Source of the DNA: G963663365 sp963663365 | GTDB taxonomy: Bacteria > Hinthialibacterota > Hinthialibacteria > Hinthialibacterales > G963663365 | Length of the DNA stretch: 64,000 nt | Assembly: GCA_963663365.2 (NCBI GenBank) | Contig: CAXXIH010000001.1 | Location: forward strand, 1,736,001 to 1,800,000 | Direction: 5' to 3' | Shown: positions 43,771 to 51,936 of the stretch, piece after piece | Position numbering within the stretch: position 1 is the first letter of the stretch | Layout of the letters: every line of letters starts with the position of its first letter | Notes under the pieces: model-generated | What the model saw: only the letters and a program-made list of their open reading frames with translations | Database searches by the model: none | Told to the model about the DNA's origin: nothing | Position numbers and translations under genes: made by a program

Positions 43771-44208
43771 TCAAGTTTTTAAGCGGAATATCATGCTTTG
43801 ATGGGGAATTCCTGCCTCAAAAAAAGTATCGCTTACAATCCGAAATTCAAGCCGTCTATAGAACTCTACAACTTCGAGTTGAGCATTAAGGATAATTTCA
43901 TCCCATTCGCCATCCTGTGCCATTTCCATGGCCTTCTTCATTAACAGTTTGCCGATGCCTTTTCCTCTTAAATCCTTGCGAACCGCCACGCGGCCGATTT
44001 TGACCTGCTTGCCCTTCGAAACCATCCGCAGAGTGCCAACGACCTCCCCAGCCTCAAGCGCGACCCAATGAATCGCTTCGGCGTCGTATTCATCCCGCTC
44101 CAAGGTCTCCGGGACATTCTGCTCCTTTACGAAGACTTGGTGGCGCAAGCGCATGGCCGCGAGCCCCTCGGGACTGTTATAAGCGACTTGAATGCATTCT
44201 ATTTCCAT
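43771..44208 (-). CDS. GNAT-family N-acetyltransferase
   Basis: 145 residues. SD AAGGAGG fixes the ATG at 44208. Acetyl-CoA binding motif A is VAVRKDLRGKGIGKLLMKKAM, shown here as V-A-V-R then RGKGIGKLL. It also has RLRHQVFVKEQNVP near the N-terminus, seen in the ElaA-like/YjcF subgroup. The acceptor substrate is unknown. Confidence 0.88.
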   Translation of the reverse strand: MEIECIQVAYNSPEGLAAMRLRHQVFVKEQNVPETLERDEYDAEAIHWVALEAGEVVGTLRMVSKGKQVKIGRVAVRKDLRGKGIGKLLMKKAMEMAQDGEWDEIILNAQLEVVEFYRRLEFRIVSDTFFEAGIPHQSMIFRLKT

Positions 44209-44297
44209 GCGGTTGCCTCCTTTTTTAAGACCGCCACAATCATCAAGAGAAAACACCAGCATGTTTTCAGATAAGATCAGTCTTTGAAGATAATGCC

Positions 44298-45545
44298 ATG
44301 AGAACCATCAAAACATACAAATCCACGCTTTTTGCTTCTTTTCTTCTAACCACATTGTTGTGCAGTTCGATGTTTGGTGTCGCCTATGCCCAAGATCGCG
44401 GACAGCCCTGGCCGCGGCACGTAATCGACAATTCCTCTCAGGGAGCCGATGGAGTCCGTTTGGCCGATAGCAACCGTGATGGCCGCATGGATATCGTAAC
44501 CGGTTGGGAAGAGGGGGGGCGCATCCGAGTGTATTGCAACCCGGGTTCGGGGCTTTCAAAGGAACTGTGGCCCTCAGTAACGGTGGGCGAAGTTGGATCT
44601 CCCGAAGATGCTGTTTTCGCCGATATCGATGGAGATGGCCGGCTCGATGTTGTCAGCTGCTGCGAGGGCAAAGTCAAAACGGTTTGGGTACATTGGCGTT
44701 CGGCTCAGCCTGTTTCTTGGCTGGAACCGGAAGCCTGGTCGACAGAAGCGATTCCAACCACTCAAGGAGCACAAATGTGGATGTTCTCCATCCCGATGCA
44801 GGTTGATGGCAAGAACGGCATCGATCTTATTGCCGGTTCTAAAGGCGGTAATGCCGAGATCGGCTGGCTGCAAGCACCCAGCGATCCTCATGACTTGAAT
44901 GCCTGGGCTTGGCACACCATCTATAAGGCAGGCTGGATAATGTCCATCTTTACGATGGACATGGATAGCGATGGCGACTTAGATGTTCTTGCCTCCGATA
45001 GGCGTGGCCCGAAACGTGGATGTTTATGGCTTGAGAATCCGGGAGAGGGGGATGCTCTTTGCTTTCCGTGGAATGAGCACCGTATCGGCGGCGCGGACGA
45101 TGAAGTGATGTTTATGATCTCAAATGATTTGGATGGCGATAGACTTTTGGATATCGTCGCGGCCACCAAGGGCGAAAACCAAGAAATTCTATTTATCCGC
45201 CGCACCTCTTTGGAACCCGATTCATGGGAGACGCATAGGATTGCCATGCCTCCCAACACGGGATCAGGTAAAGGTGTCTATATTGCAGACATCGATCTGG
45301 ATGGCAAAAAGGATATTGCTTTCACATGCGAGCATTCGCGCGGGAAGTCCGGTGTGATTTGGCTCTCGTACCGTGAGTCTCCCATGGAACGTGATTGGGA
45401 TGCGCATGAAATCAGCGGACCGGTGGGAACCAAATTCGACCGGATCGAAATGCTGGACTTGGATGCCGATGGAGACTTGGATTTGATCACCTGTGAAGAG
45501 AGCGAAAACTTGGGTGTGATCTGGTACGAAAATCCAAGCAAATGA
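44298..45545 (+). CDS. Secreted FG-GAP/VCBS-repeat protein
   Basis: 415 residues with a signal peptide (cleavage near AYAQDRG). A series of calcium-loop repeats of the FG-GAP/VCBS type: ADSNRDGRMDIV, ADIDGDGRLDVV, MDMDSDGDLDVL, NDLDGDRLLDIV, ADIDLDGKKDIAF, LDLDADGDLDLIT. These form a beta-propeller in secreted or surface proteins that bind carbohydrate or protein. Upstream GAAGAT is a weak SD. Confidence 0.87.
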   Translation: MRTIKTYKSTLFASFLLTTLLCSSMFGVAYAQDRGQPWPRHVIDNSSQGADGVRLADSNRDGRMDIVTGWEEGGRIRVYCNPGSGLSKELWPSVTVGEVGSPEDAVFADIDGDGRLDVVSCCEGKVKTVWVHWRSAQPVSWLEPEAWSTEAIPTTQGAQMWMFSIPMQVDGKNGIDLIAGSKGGNAEIGWLQAPSDPHDLNAWAWHTIYKAGWIMSIFTMDMDSDGDLDVLASDRRGPKRGCLWLENPGEGDALCFPWNEHRIGGADDEVMFMISNDLDGDRLLDIVAATKGENQEILFIRRTSLEPDSWETHRIAMPPNTGSGKGVYIADIDLDGKKDIAFTCEHSRGKSGVIWLSYRESPMERDWDAHEISGPVGTKFDRIEMLDLDADGDLDLITCEESENLGVIWYENPSK

Positions 45546-45590
45546 CAAATCCTGATCAGGGCGCTTTGGCTGTGCTTTTAGCACACAATG

Positions 45591-46787
45591 TCAGTCATAA
45601 AGCCAGCCTAGTCCCACACGCCGTATGCGCAGGTGCTCGAGCACTCCACTACCTTCGTAGCCGCCTGCGCAATAGGCCAAAAGCACGGAGTCATCCGTAA
45701 AATGGATGGCTGTGTAGCAGTAGCCTCGTTTGGGATCATCTTCGAGCAGACGATGGTTTTTCCATGTTTGTCCCTCATCGCTGCTTAAGGCGGCGGCCAG
45801 AGGTGTGCGTCCCCAACTTGTTTTTTCCGAGTCCGGCTTTAATCCGTATCGATCATCATGATCGTTCCAAACCGCCAGCAAGTCCCCGGTCGCAGGTATC
45901 CGTTCAATACTTAACGGCGAATTCGGCGAACAGAAAATGGACTCTTTTGGGGCGCTCCAGGTTTCACCGCCATCTTCCGAAAACATTTCCCATTGATAGC
46001 CGGTCGATGTGCGGCACCAGCCGTAAAGACGGCCATCGCGCAATTCGATTACGCCGGGTTCTTGCAATCCGCTACCGCTTAAAACCGGCAAAGCCCACCA
46101 GGTTTTGGCTTCACGCCACGTGGCGCCGCCATCATCCGACAAAAAGAACATACAGATGCCACGGGAATCGAAAGATTTCCACGCGTGATAATCCTCCGTT
46201 TTTACCCGGTGATAGGCGGCCGGAACAATTAACCGTCCGGAAGATAACTGCACAACGCGGTCGTTGTTGGTTACAAAATAACCGGGTGCGGGAATTGTCA
46301 GCACCGGCTCAGACCAGGTTTCTCCTTCATCTGTGCTTGTGCTCATCCTTAGGCGGCAATCGTGAAAACCGTTTTTGATAACGTAAAAGAGCGCGATTCG
46401 GTTATCGCTTCCATCGGCGTCTTTAAGGCGCAGCAGCGAGACACTCATTACGTTTTCTTCTCCCTGGTTTTCGACCAGAATACGGTCTTGCTGCGCCCAA
46501 GTTTTTCCCTCATCCGATGATATTCGGGCTGCGATATGCGCCGCGGCATTATCTCCGCCATGTTCTCCGTAGAAATGCGTATAAGCAAACAAAATCCGCC
46601 CATCACGAAGTGTTACGAACGAACCTTCCGAGTTTCGTGGATTGTTTTCCCCGGGGGGCAATTCGAGAACGATGGCATTCTCACGATTTTTTAAGGCCGA
46701 TGTCTGTGCCCATGTAAGGCGGCTGAAGGGGGCAAATGCTCCAAGAGCTAGCGATGTGTTGATGAAGTGACGGCGATTTATAGTCAT
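45591..46787 (-). CDS. Sialidase-like BNR-repeat protein with Tat signal
   Basis: 398 residues. Twin-arginine signal NRRHFINTSLALGAFAPF. Five Asp-box (BNR) motifs: SSDEGKTW, STDEGETW, SDDGGATW, SEDGGETW and SSDEGQTW, with the LRDGRILFAYTHFY opening strand, as in exo-alpha-sialidase/neuraminidase-family proteins. Convergent with the VCBS gene and 76 bases downstream of the DUF4838 gene on the same strand, so the two may act on the same glycans. Confidence 0.85.
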   Translation of the reverse strand: MTINRRHFINTSLALGAFAPFSRLTWAQTSALKNRENAIVLELPPGENNPRNSEGSFVTLRDGRILFAYTHFYGEHGGDNAAAHIAARISSDEGKTWAQQDRILVENQGEENVMSVSLLRLKDADGSDNRIALFYVIKNGFHDCRLRMSTSTDEGETWSEPVLTIPAPGYFVTNNDRVVQLSSGRLIVPAAYHRVKTEDYHAWKSFDSRGICMFFLSDDGGATWREAKTWWALPVLSGSGLQEPGVIELRDGRLYGWCRTSTGYQWEMFSEDGGETWSAPKESIFCSPNSPLSIERIPATGDLLAVWNDHDDRYGLKPDSEKTSWGRTPLAAALSSDEGQTWKNHRLLEDDPKRGYCYTAIHFTDDSVLLAYCAGGYEGSGVLEHLRIRRVGLGWLYD

Positions 46788-46863
46788 TTTTCTAATTGTG
46801 ATCTCTCTCGCTTTGTTATCTCATAAAAGAACTTTGTCGAAAGGAGCATGCGGAGTGATATTC

Positions 46864-49800
46864 CTATTTATTGGATGCGCTTGTGACAACCACTGTCTGA
46901 TTAATTTCAGGTGCGCTGGGCGGAAACATGACTCTCCGGCCACTCTGCGGTTGCACTTGGACATAATACTCGAATGTGCCTTTTGACGTTTCTTCAACCG
47001 GGATTTCGACAGCATAAACGCCGCGCGTACGGTGCTTGACCGGGATTTTTTGAAATTCCTTTTTCCCGAATGTGCGCCATAGCAGCGAGACATCCTCCGG
47101 TTTCTCTTCCGATAGGATTAACACGTCCAAGGATAAAGATTCTTTGGACGTTATATCGGTTCGTACGGTCGGCACAATCACCCGCACAGGGCCTTCATAG
47201 GTGTTGCACAGATAAGCGTAATCCGGCAAGGGTTCGCCCAATGCCTCTTCAAGTTTTATACCGGGACGTTCCAAAAGACCTGGCAGTATATGCTGTTCCC
47301 AGTTGGCCACTGTTCCCAATTCACCGGGTGTGCTTACCGTCGGCAGCATGTACTCATAGACATCTCGAATTGAGCGGACCAGTTCTCTGCGTAACGGTAA
47401 TCCTTTTCTTTTTGCCAAATCAGAGCTCTTTCTAAAGTCGCTTTCTTCTTCGATCATTTTCATGATCGTATTCATTTCCGCCCATTTGCAGCGGACTTTG
47501 GCGGCCGCACGCTGATACTGGAATGTATTAAGCCAATATTCGAAACGGGCTTCTTCCGCTTTTCCCTTGGCCTTGTGGCGCAACACGGCAAACCGGTCAA
47601 CGAAATCGTAATCTTCGCTTACTTCTGACCAAGGCCGTGTATCCGGATTTAGGCCGCCCGGACCTTTCACCCATTCCGAAGTTCGCGGCAATTTTCCATC
47701 CAACTCAGTAAATAGCCGTGCCACGGGTTTCGCTGCCACGGGGCCAAACTGAGAATTGGCCCAATCAAAATAAAAATCGTACGTTTCCCTATCACGCGAA
47801 GGTTTTCCAAGCGTTGCGGGGTCGGCTTCGTAGTCTTTGAATTTCGGCCCGCCGCAATTGATCTTTTTCTTTGTGTTGCGGTTTGTTATTGAAATCGCGG
47901 AAATGCAGGTTTCTCCGGCGCGGCTTACAAAACCGATATCTAATTTGCCGTCAGACACCGAGATGTGCTGGAAGGTTTTATCGCATGCATGGCTTTTGCC
48001 GGCCTCTTTTATTATGTCGAAGGCCTCGAGTACTGTTTTGTGTTCTAACGTTATATCGAATACACGTTTGCCGGGTTCGTCGTAATGGCTTTCGCTGAAG
48101 CAAAGGACAACATCATAGAAGCCATTCGGAACTTCAAACTTGTAGTTGGTGACATTCCAGCGTACGGTTTGGTAAAGCGCGTCGTTATTTGTCCCTTCGA
48201 TTTCAACGTTGTCGAATGAAGCCGTGTTTCCATCAATAGGACCATCTTTGGGTTTTACAACCGGTGCTTCATCCTCCATATTCTGCCAACTGCTTTGATC
48301 CCAGGCGGCCTTGGCCAGAGCCGAGACATTAGGACCGAGGATACGTGTTCGCCAGTGAATCCCCATGAGGCCTGTACAACGGTATTTGAGTGCATCCGCC
48401 GCGTCAGCGCGCATACGGCCTACCCAAAGCTGAGGTGACGTTAACGCCGGATCGTCTTCCAACCATGGAATGGCCCATTTGGGCCTTCCTTGAACATCGG
48501 CGAATCCGGGTTCCACCGGAGCCATGCCGACCTCTCGATTGATGCAGCTCATTGGCATTGATTTGGGCAACAATCGATCAAACATGGCCCGGTCCTCTTG
48601 AGGTCCTAAAACCCAGCCGCATGTTGCCAGCTTAAAGGGAGCATTGGAGGCACGTAACGCACTTACCGCCGCCAGGAGGTCATTTTTTGTCTTGTCCAGT
48701 TCTTCTTGGGAATTGCCGCGCCATGTCCAACCTTCCGGTGTCCAAAGCCAATAATAATCCAGGGGATATGTCTGTTTGATTCTTTTAAATATCCCTTTGT
48801 AGAGTTCCTTAATCGTATCGGTTGCATCTGGATCTTTGCCCGCAGCCTTTAGGTTTTCGCGTACGCGCTCAGGGATGGTTAAGGGAATTTCGGTTCCAAC
48901 ACAGGTATCGATATTGCGGCTTTGTGCATGCCGGAATGCTTCACCTAACATCAAACCGGTACGTTCAAACACTTCATTGCAGTCTTCCGGTTCTTGAGGA
49001 GATGGAAAATGACCGGCCATCACATCCGGTCCGTAGATTTCTTCCGGGAAGAGTTCTGCACTTCCATGGCTGTAACGGCTTGTCTTTTTTTCCTCATATC
49101 CCCAGTTTCCGCGTTGTGTGTTCTGATAACTGGACGGATAACTGAATCGCACTTTGCCATTTGCTGCAATGTCGTCTTCGGTGCCTATCCACACTGTTGG
49201 TTCTGCATTTGGATGGTTTTCAGGATAGGTATGCAATGCAAAGAAATTCATGCCGAGTTTTGGCAGTTGGGAAATGACCGCTTTATAGTCGTCGATATTC
49301 CACCAATCAGGGCCTTCCGGAAAATCATGGAAAGGATGAATTCCACGCAAATTAAAAAGTGGTTGCCGCAATTCGTTGATATCCGGAAGTGCAAGTCGAA
49401 CCTGCTTGCCGGGGATAACATCCCCATGCAGGTAGAATCGAACACCCAGATGTTCGGCAAAGCGATAAGCGCCGAATAGAACCCCGGCATCTCCGCCACC
49501 GACGATCATGACATTCTTTTTCCCGCGTTGATGAATGGTCCGTATGTAATAGTCCTGAGCGCCCAACGATGCCACACTTGCCGTAACGCCGCTGGTATGC
49601 GCGATTTTCTGCATTTCAGACTGGTTCTTGCGGCCGATTGTTATGCCGCCGTATTTGCTATTTGAAATTTCTTCTGGATCTGTGATCGGGAGCAGTTCGC
49701 CCGTACGCACATAGATATAGCGCTGGAGTTCTTGTGCCGCGAGACGTTCGCAAAATGATGTATTGCCGGGGCTTCCAATGACGTATTTATCTTCGGCCAA

Positions 49801-49878
49801 GACAGACAGCGATACTATCTGCAATACGAGTAAGGCCCCGCTTAACACCAGCCACGCGTTGCTTTGATGAATCCTCAT
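46864..49878 (-). CDS. Large secreted DUF4838/GH67N-like and malectin-domain protein
   Basis: 1004 residues with a signal peptide (LLVLQIVSLSVLAEDK). N-terminal alpha-glucuronidase-like domain (SFCERLAAQELQRYIYVRTG, VMIVGGGDAGVLFGAYRFAE, GVRFYLHGD), a DUF4838-type TIM-barrel region (ISQLPKLGMNFFALHTY, YYWLWTPEGW), a malectin-like carbohydrate-binding domain at about 570-670 (FDVVL-type strands with GFYDVVLCFSE), and a C-terminal helical plus beta region. Probably a polysaccharide-degrading or binding protein. SD GAGGTGG. Substrate unknown. Confidence 0.83.
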   Translation of the reverse strand: MRIHQSNAWLVLSGALLVLQIVSLSVLAEDKYVIGSPGNTSFCERLAAQELQRYIYVRTGELLPITDPEEISNSKYGGITIGRKNQSEMQKIAHTSGVTASVASLGAQDYYIRTIHQRGKKNVMIVGGGDAGVLFGAYRFAEHLGVRFYLHGDVIPGKQVRLALPDINELRQPLFNLRGIHPFHDFPEGPDWWNIDDYKAVISQLPKLGMNFFALHTYPENHPNAEPTVWIGTEDDIAANGKVRFSYPSSYQNTQRGNWGYEEKKTSRYSHGSAELFPEEIYGPDVMAGHFPSPQEPEDCNEVFERTGLMLGEAFRHAQSRNIDTCVGTEIPLTIPERVRENLKAAGKDPDATDTIKELYKGIFKRIKQTYPLDYYWLWTPEGWTWRGNSQEELDKTKNDLLAAVSALRASNAPFKLATCGWVLGPQEDRAMFDRLLPKSMPMSCINREVGMAPVEPGFADVQGRPKWAIPWLEDDPALTSPQLWVGRMRADAADALKYRCTGLMGIHWRTRILGPNVSALAKAAWDQSSWQNMEDEAPVVKPKDGPIDGNTASFDNVEIEGTNNDALYQTVRWNVTNYKFEVPNGFYDVVLCFSESHYDEPGKRVFDITLEHKTVLEAFDIIKEAGKSHACDKTFQHISVSDGKLDIGFVSRAGETCISAISITNRNTKKKINCGGPKFKDYEADPATLGKPSRDRETYDFYFDWANSQFGPVAAKPVARLFTELDGKLPRTSEWVKGPGGLNPDTRPWSEVSEDYDFVDRFAVLRHKAKGKAEEARFEYWLNTFQYQRAAAKVRCKWAEMNTIMKMIEEESDFRKSSDLAKRKGLPLRRELVRSIRDVYEYMLPTVSTPGELGTVANWEQHILPGLLERPGIKLEEALGEPLPDYAYLCNTYEGPVRVIVPTVRTDITSKESLSLDVLILSEEKPEDVSLLWRTFGKKEFQKIPVKHRTRGVYAVEIPVEETSKGTFEYYVQVQPQSGRRVMFPPSAPEINQTVVVTSASNK

Positions 49879-50011
49879 TTTGCCACCTCGAAAACTCGAT
49901 CCGTCTTCGGTCCGATTCGTCAGTTCCGGTCACGTCTTCCCGAGCCACAATGGTGTCATCGCAACGTACATGTTGGGTGCGCGTGACCGCCTTGCCATAC
50001 CTGTTGTTGAT

Positions 50012-50033
50012 CTTGAATTTAGCGAATTTCAAG
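50012..50033. promoter_or_regulatory. Inverted repeat between divergent genes
   Basis: A 22-base imperfect palindrome with 6-bp outer arms CTTGAA / TTCAAG and an inner TT/AA pair, in the gap between the DUF4838 gene and the permease gene. Operator-like; the regulator is unknown. Confidence 0.3.
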
Positions 50034-50138
50034 AAACGTTCTATATGCTCCACTTTTAGGGCATGCCCGTCTACCCGTGCCGGATCAAGTATCTCATGCT
50101 ACAAGTTTTCGTTTGTATAGATTCGAAAGGTCGTCCCA

Positions 50139-51809
50139 ATGCCGATTCGGTTAACCGGTCCGCCGCGCGGGCTGTGGACAATGCTCTGGCTGACGTGGTG
50201 GCGGCGGTTAACCGCCGTTTCGAGCCGTGATTTTCTAAAATGGTTGTTGCTGGGGCCGTTAACTGTCATTTTTTTGATTCTTACCGGCTATGTGTTTGAA
50301 AAACTTTGGTCCGTTCTTTGGACGCTTCCTGTTGCAGGGCCGGTCATTGCCTCTACGCTGTGGTCTGCGTTTCTATCATTTGTGTGTGTGTTTCTTTTTT
50401 ATTCACATCTCCTGACCACACTTTCGACTTTTTACGCCGCAGACGACCTGCCCTTGTTGTTGTCTTCTCCGTTACCGTTTTGGAAACTCCATATTGAACG
50501 CTGTGTTGAGACTATTGTTCGCAGCAGCGCGATGATGCTTTTTTTGCTAATCCCTGCGCTTGCAACCCAGTGGCAAATCGCGGCATTTACTTGGGCCGAA
50601 TGTCTACGTGGAAGTGTTGTGTTATTTGGCCTGCTTTTGGGGGCGGGATTGTTGGGCATCTGGACCGGACAGGTTGTTGCTTCTTTGCTTCCGGCCAAGC
50701 GGATCAGCCAAGTATTGATTCTCTTGGGATTGGCCATTGCCGGGGCTTTGGTTGTTGCCATACGCGCCACACGGCTCGAAATGCTTTGGGCGGATGAGGC
50801 CGATATTACGGAACTCATTGGCCGGCTTACGCAGATTGCCGGTACGATGGCTCAATTCAGGCCCGCCCGCGAGGCCGTATCTTGGTTGCTTGGAATACAT
50901 GCCACCCAAGCGCCCTTAATGCCATATGCAATTTTGGCAATGTTGGCAGCCGGGTTTGTTCTTCTTAGTTTTCGTGCCGAATCGAGATTTTGGTCGGGGT
51001 GGCGGCGAGCGGGGCAGGGGAGCAGTGCGAATTCACCCTGGCCCCCCCGAACTCAATGGCTTTTAAACCGTGACTCGAAGACCACAGCACTTTTTGCCAA
51101 AGATTTATTGACTGAACTCCGTACCGGGCGGAGATGGTCACAACTGCTTATGATGATTCCCCTCGGGGCCGTCTATGTAATCAATTTGCGTTTTCTCCCG
51201 GGTGAAGCCAATGAACTCGCGCCATTGTTTGGTTGGCTGAATTTTCTGTTTGCGGCGTTCTTGGTTGTGGCTATTTCAACCCGTTTCCTCGTTCCGGCTG
51301 CGAGTATGGAGGGGCGGGCTGCTTGGGTTTGGCTTTCGGGCCCGGTCACGTCGCGGCGCTGGTTTTTTGCCAAACTCGCGGGCTATTTGCCGGTGGCTGT
51401 AATTGGCGGCATCGGCTTCTTTATTCTTGGTCAATGGGGTGCTGGTTTAGAAACCATACTGGAGTGGAAACTACTTATTTATGTATTCATTGTTTCATTT
51501 TCAATTGGTGTGGCGGCGCTGGCATTAGGGGCTGCATTTCCGGTCGCCGATGTTCGCCATGAACTACAGGCTTCATTAGGAACCGGCGGACTGTTATTTA
51601 TCGTTGCCTCATTAGGATATCTGACATTACTTGGCTATGTGTTAATTTGGCCTGCCTTGGGGGCACTCGACTTTATTCGAGAACTTCATTGGCACCCTAA
51701 TAGTCCTCCCGGTGCGCCATGGGCATGGATTGCAGCCGGTTCGGCTGTTTTGGTGTTTCCCCCATCTTGGCTGGCCATTCGTCGTTGGCGATATGGCACA
51801 ATGCCGTAA
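50139..51809 (+). CDS. ABC-2-like multi-pass membrane protein
   Basis: 556 residues with about a dozen hydrophobic segments in two halves (residues about 30-270 and 350-545), resembling the putative ABC-2-type exporter membrane family (ABC_tran_2-like). No partner ATPase gene lies in the window. SD AAAGG upstream. It is followed by the PilB-like gene after 127 bases. Confidence 0.65.
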   Translation: MPIRLTGPPRGLWTMLWLTWWRRLTAVSSRDFLKWLLLGPLTVIFLILTGYVFEKLWSVLWTLPVAGPVIASTLWSAFLSFVCVFLFYSHLLTTLSTFYAADDLPLLLSSPLPFWKLHIERCVETIVRSSAMMLFLLIPALATQWQIAAFTWAECLRGSVVLFGLLLGAGLLGIWTGQVVASLLPAKRISQVLILLGLAIAGALVVAIRATRLEMLWADEADITELIGRLTQIAGTMAQFRPAREAVSWLLGIHATQAPLMPYAILAMLAAGFVLLSFRAESRFWSGWRRAGQGSSANSPWPPRTQWLLNRDSKTTALFAKDLLTELRTGRRWSQLLMMIPLGAVYVINLRFLPGEANELAPLFGWLNFLFAAFLVVAISTRFLVPAASMEGRAAWVWLSGPVTSRRWFFAKLAGYLPVAVIGGIGFFILGQWGAGLETILEWKLLIYVFIVSFSIGVAALALGAAFPVADVRHELQASLGTGGLLFIVASLGYLTLLGYVLIWPALGALDFIRELHWHPNSPPGAPWAWIAAGSAVLVFPPSWLAIRRWRYGTMP

Positions 51810-51936
51810 AAATACAATTATCGACAGCGTGCAAAAGTTGTATTGATTGGTAACCTGCCTTGGGCATGATATTGTCCTAAATGGATGTGTGGGTTGTGTT
51901 GTCGCCTTCACAAAAAAAGGAAAGTCCGGGTATGAC

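Noticed and set aside
45571..45585. Terminator between the convergent VCBS and sialidase genes
   Set aside because: TGTGCT/AGCACA hairpin has no T-run on either side.
45764..46378. 204-codon plus-strand frame opposite the sialidase-like gene
   Set aside because: Antisense shadow; no SD and low-complexity translation.
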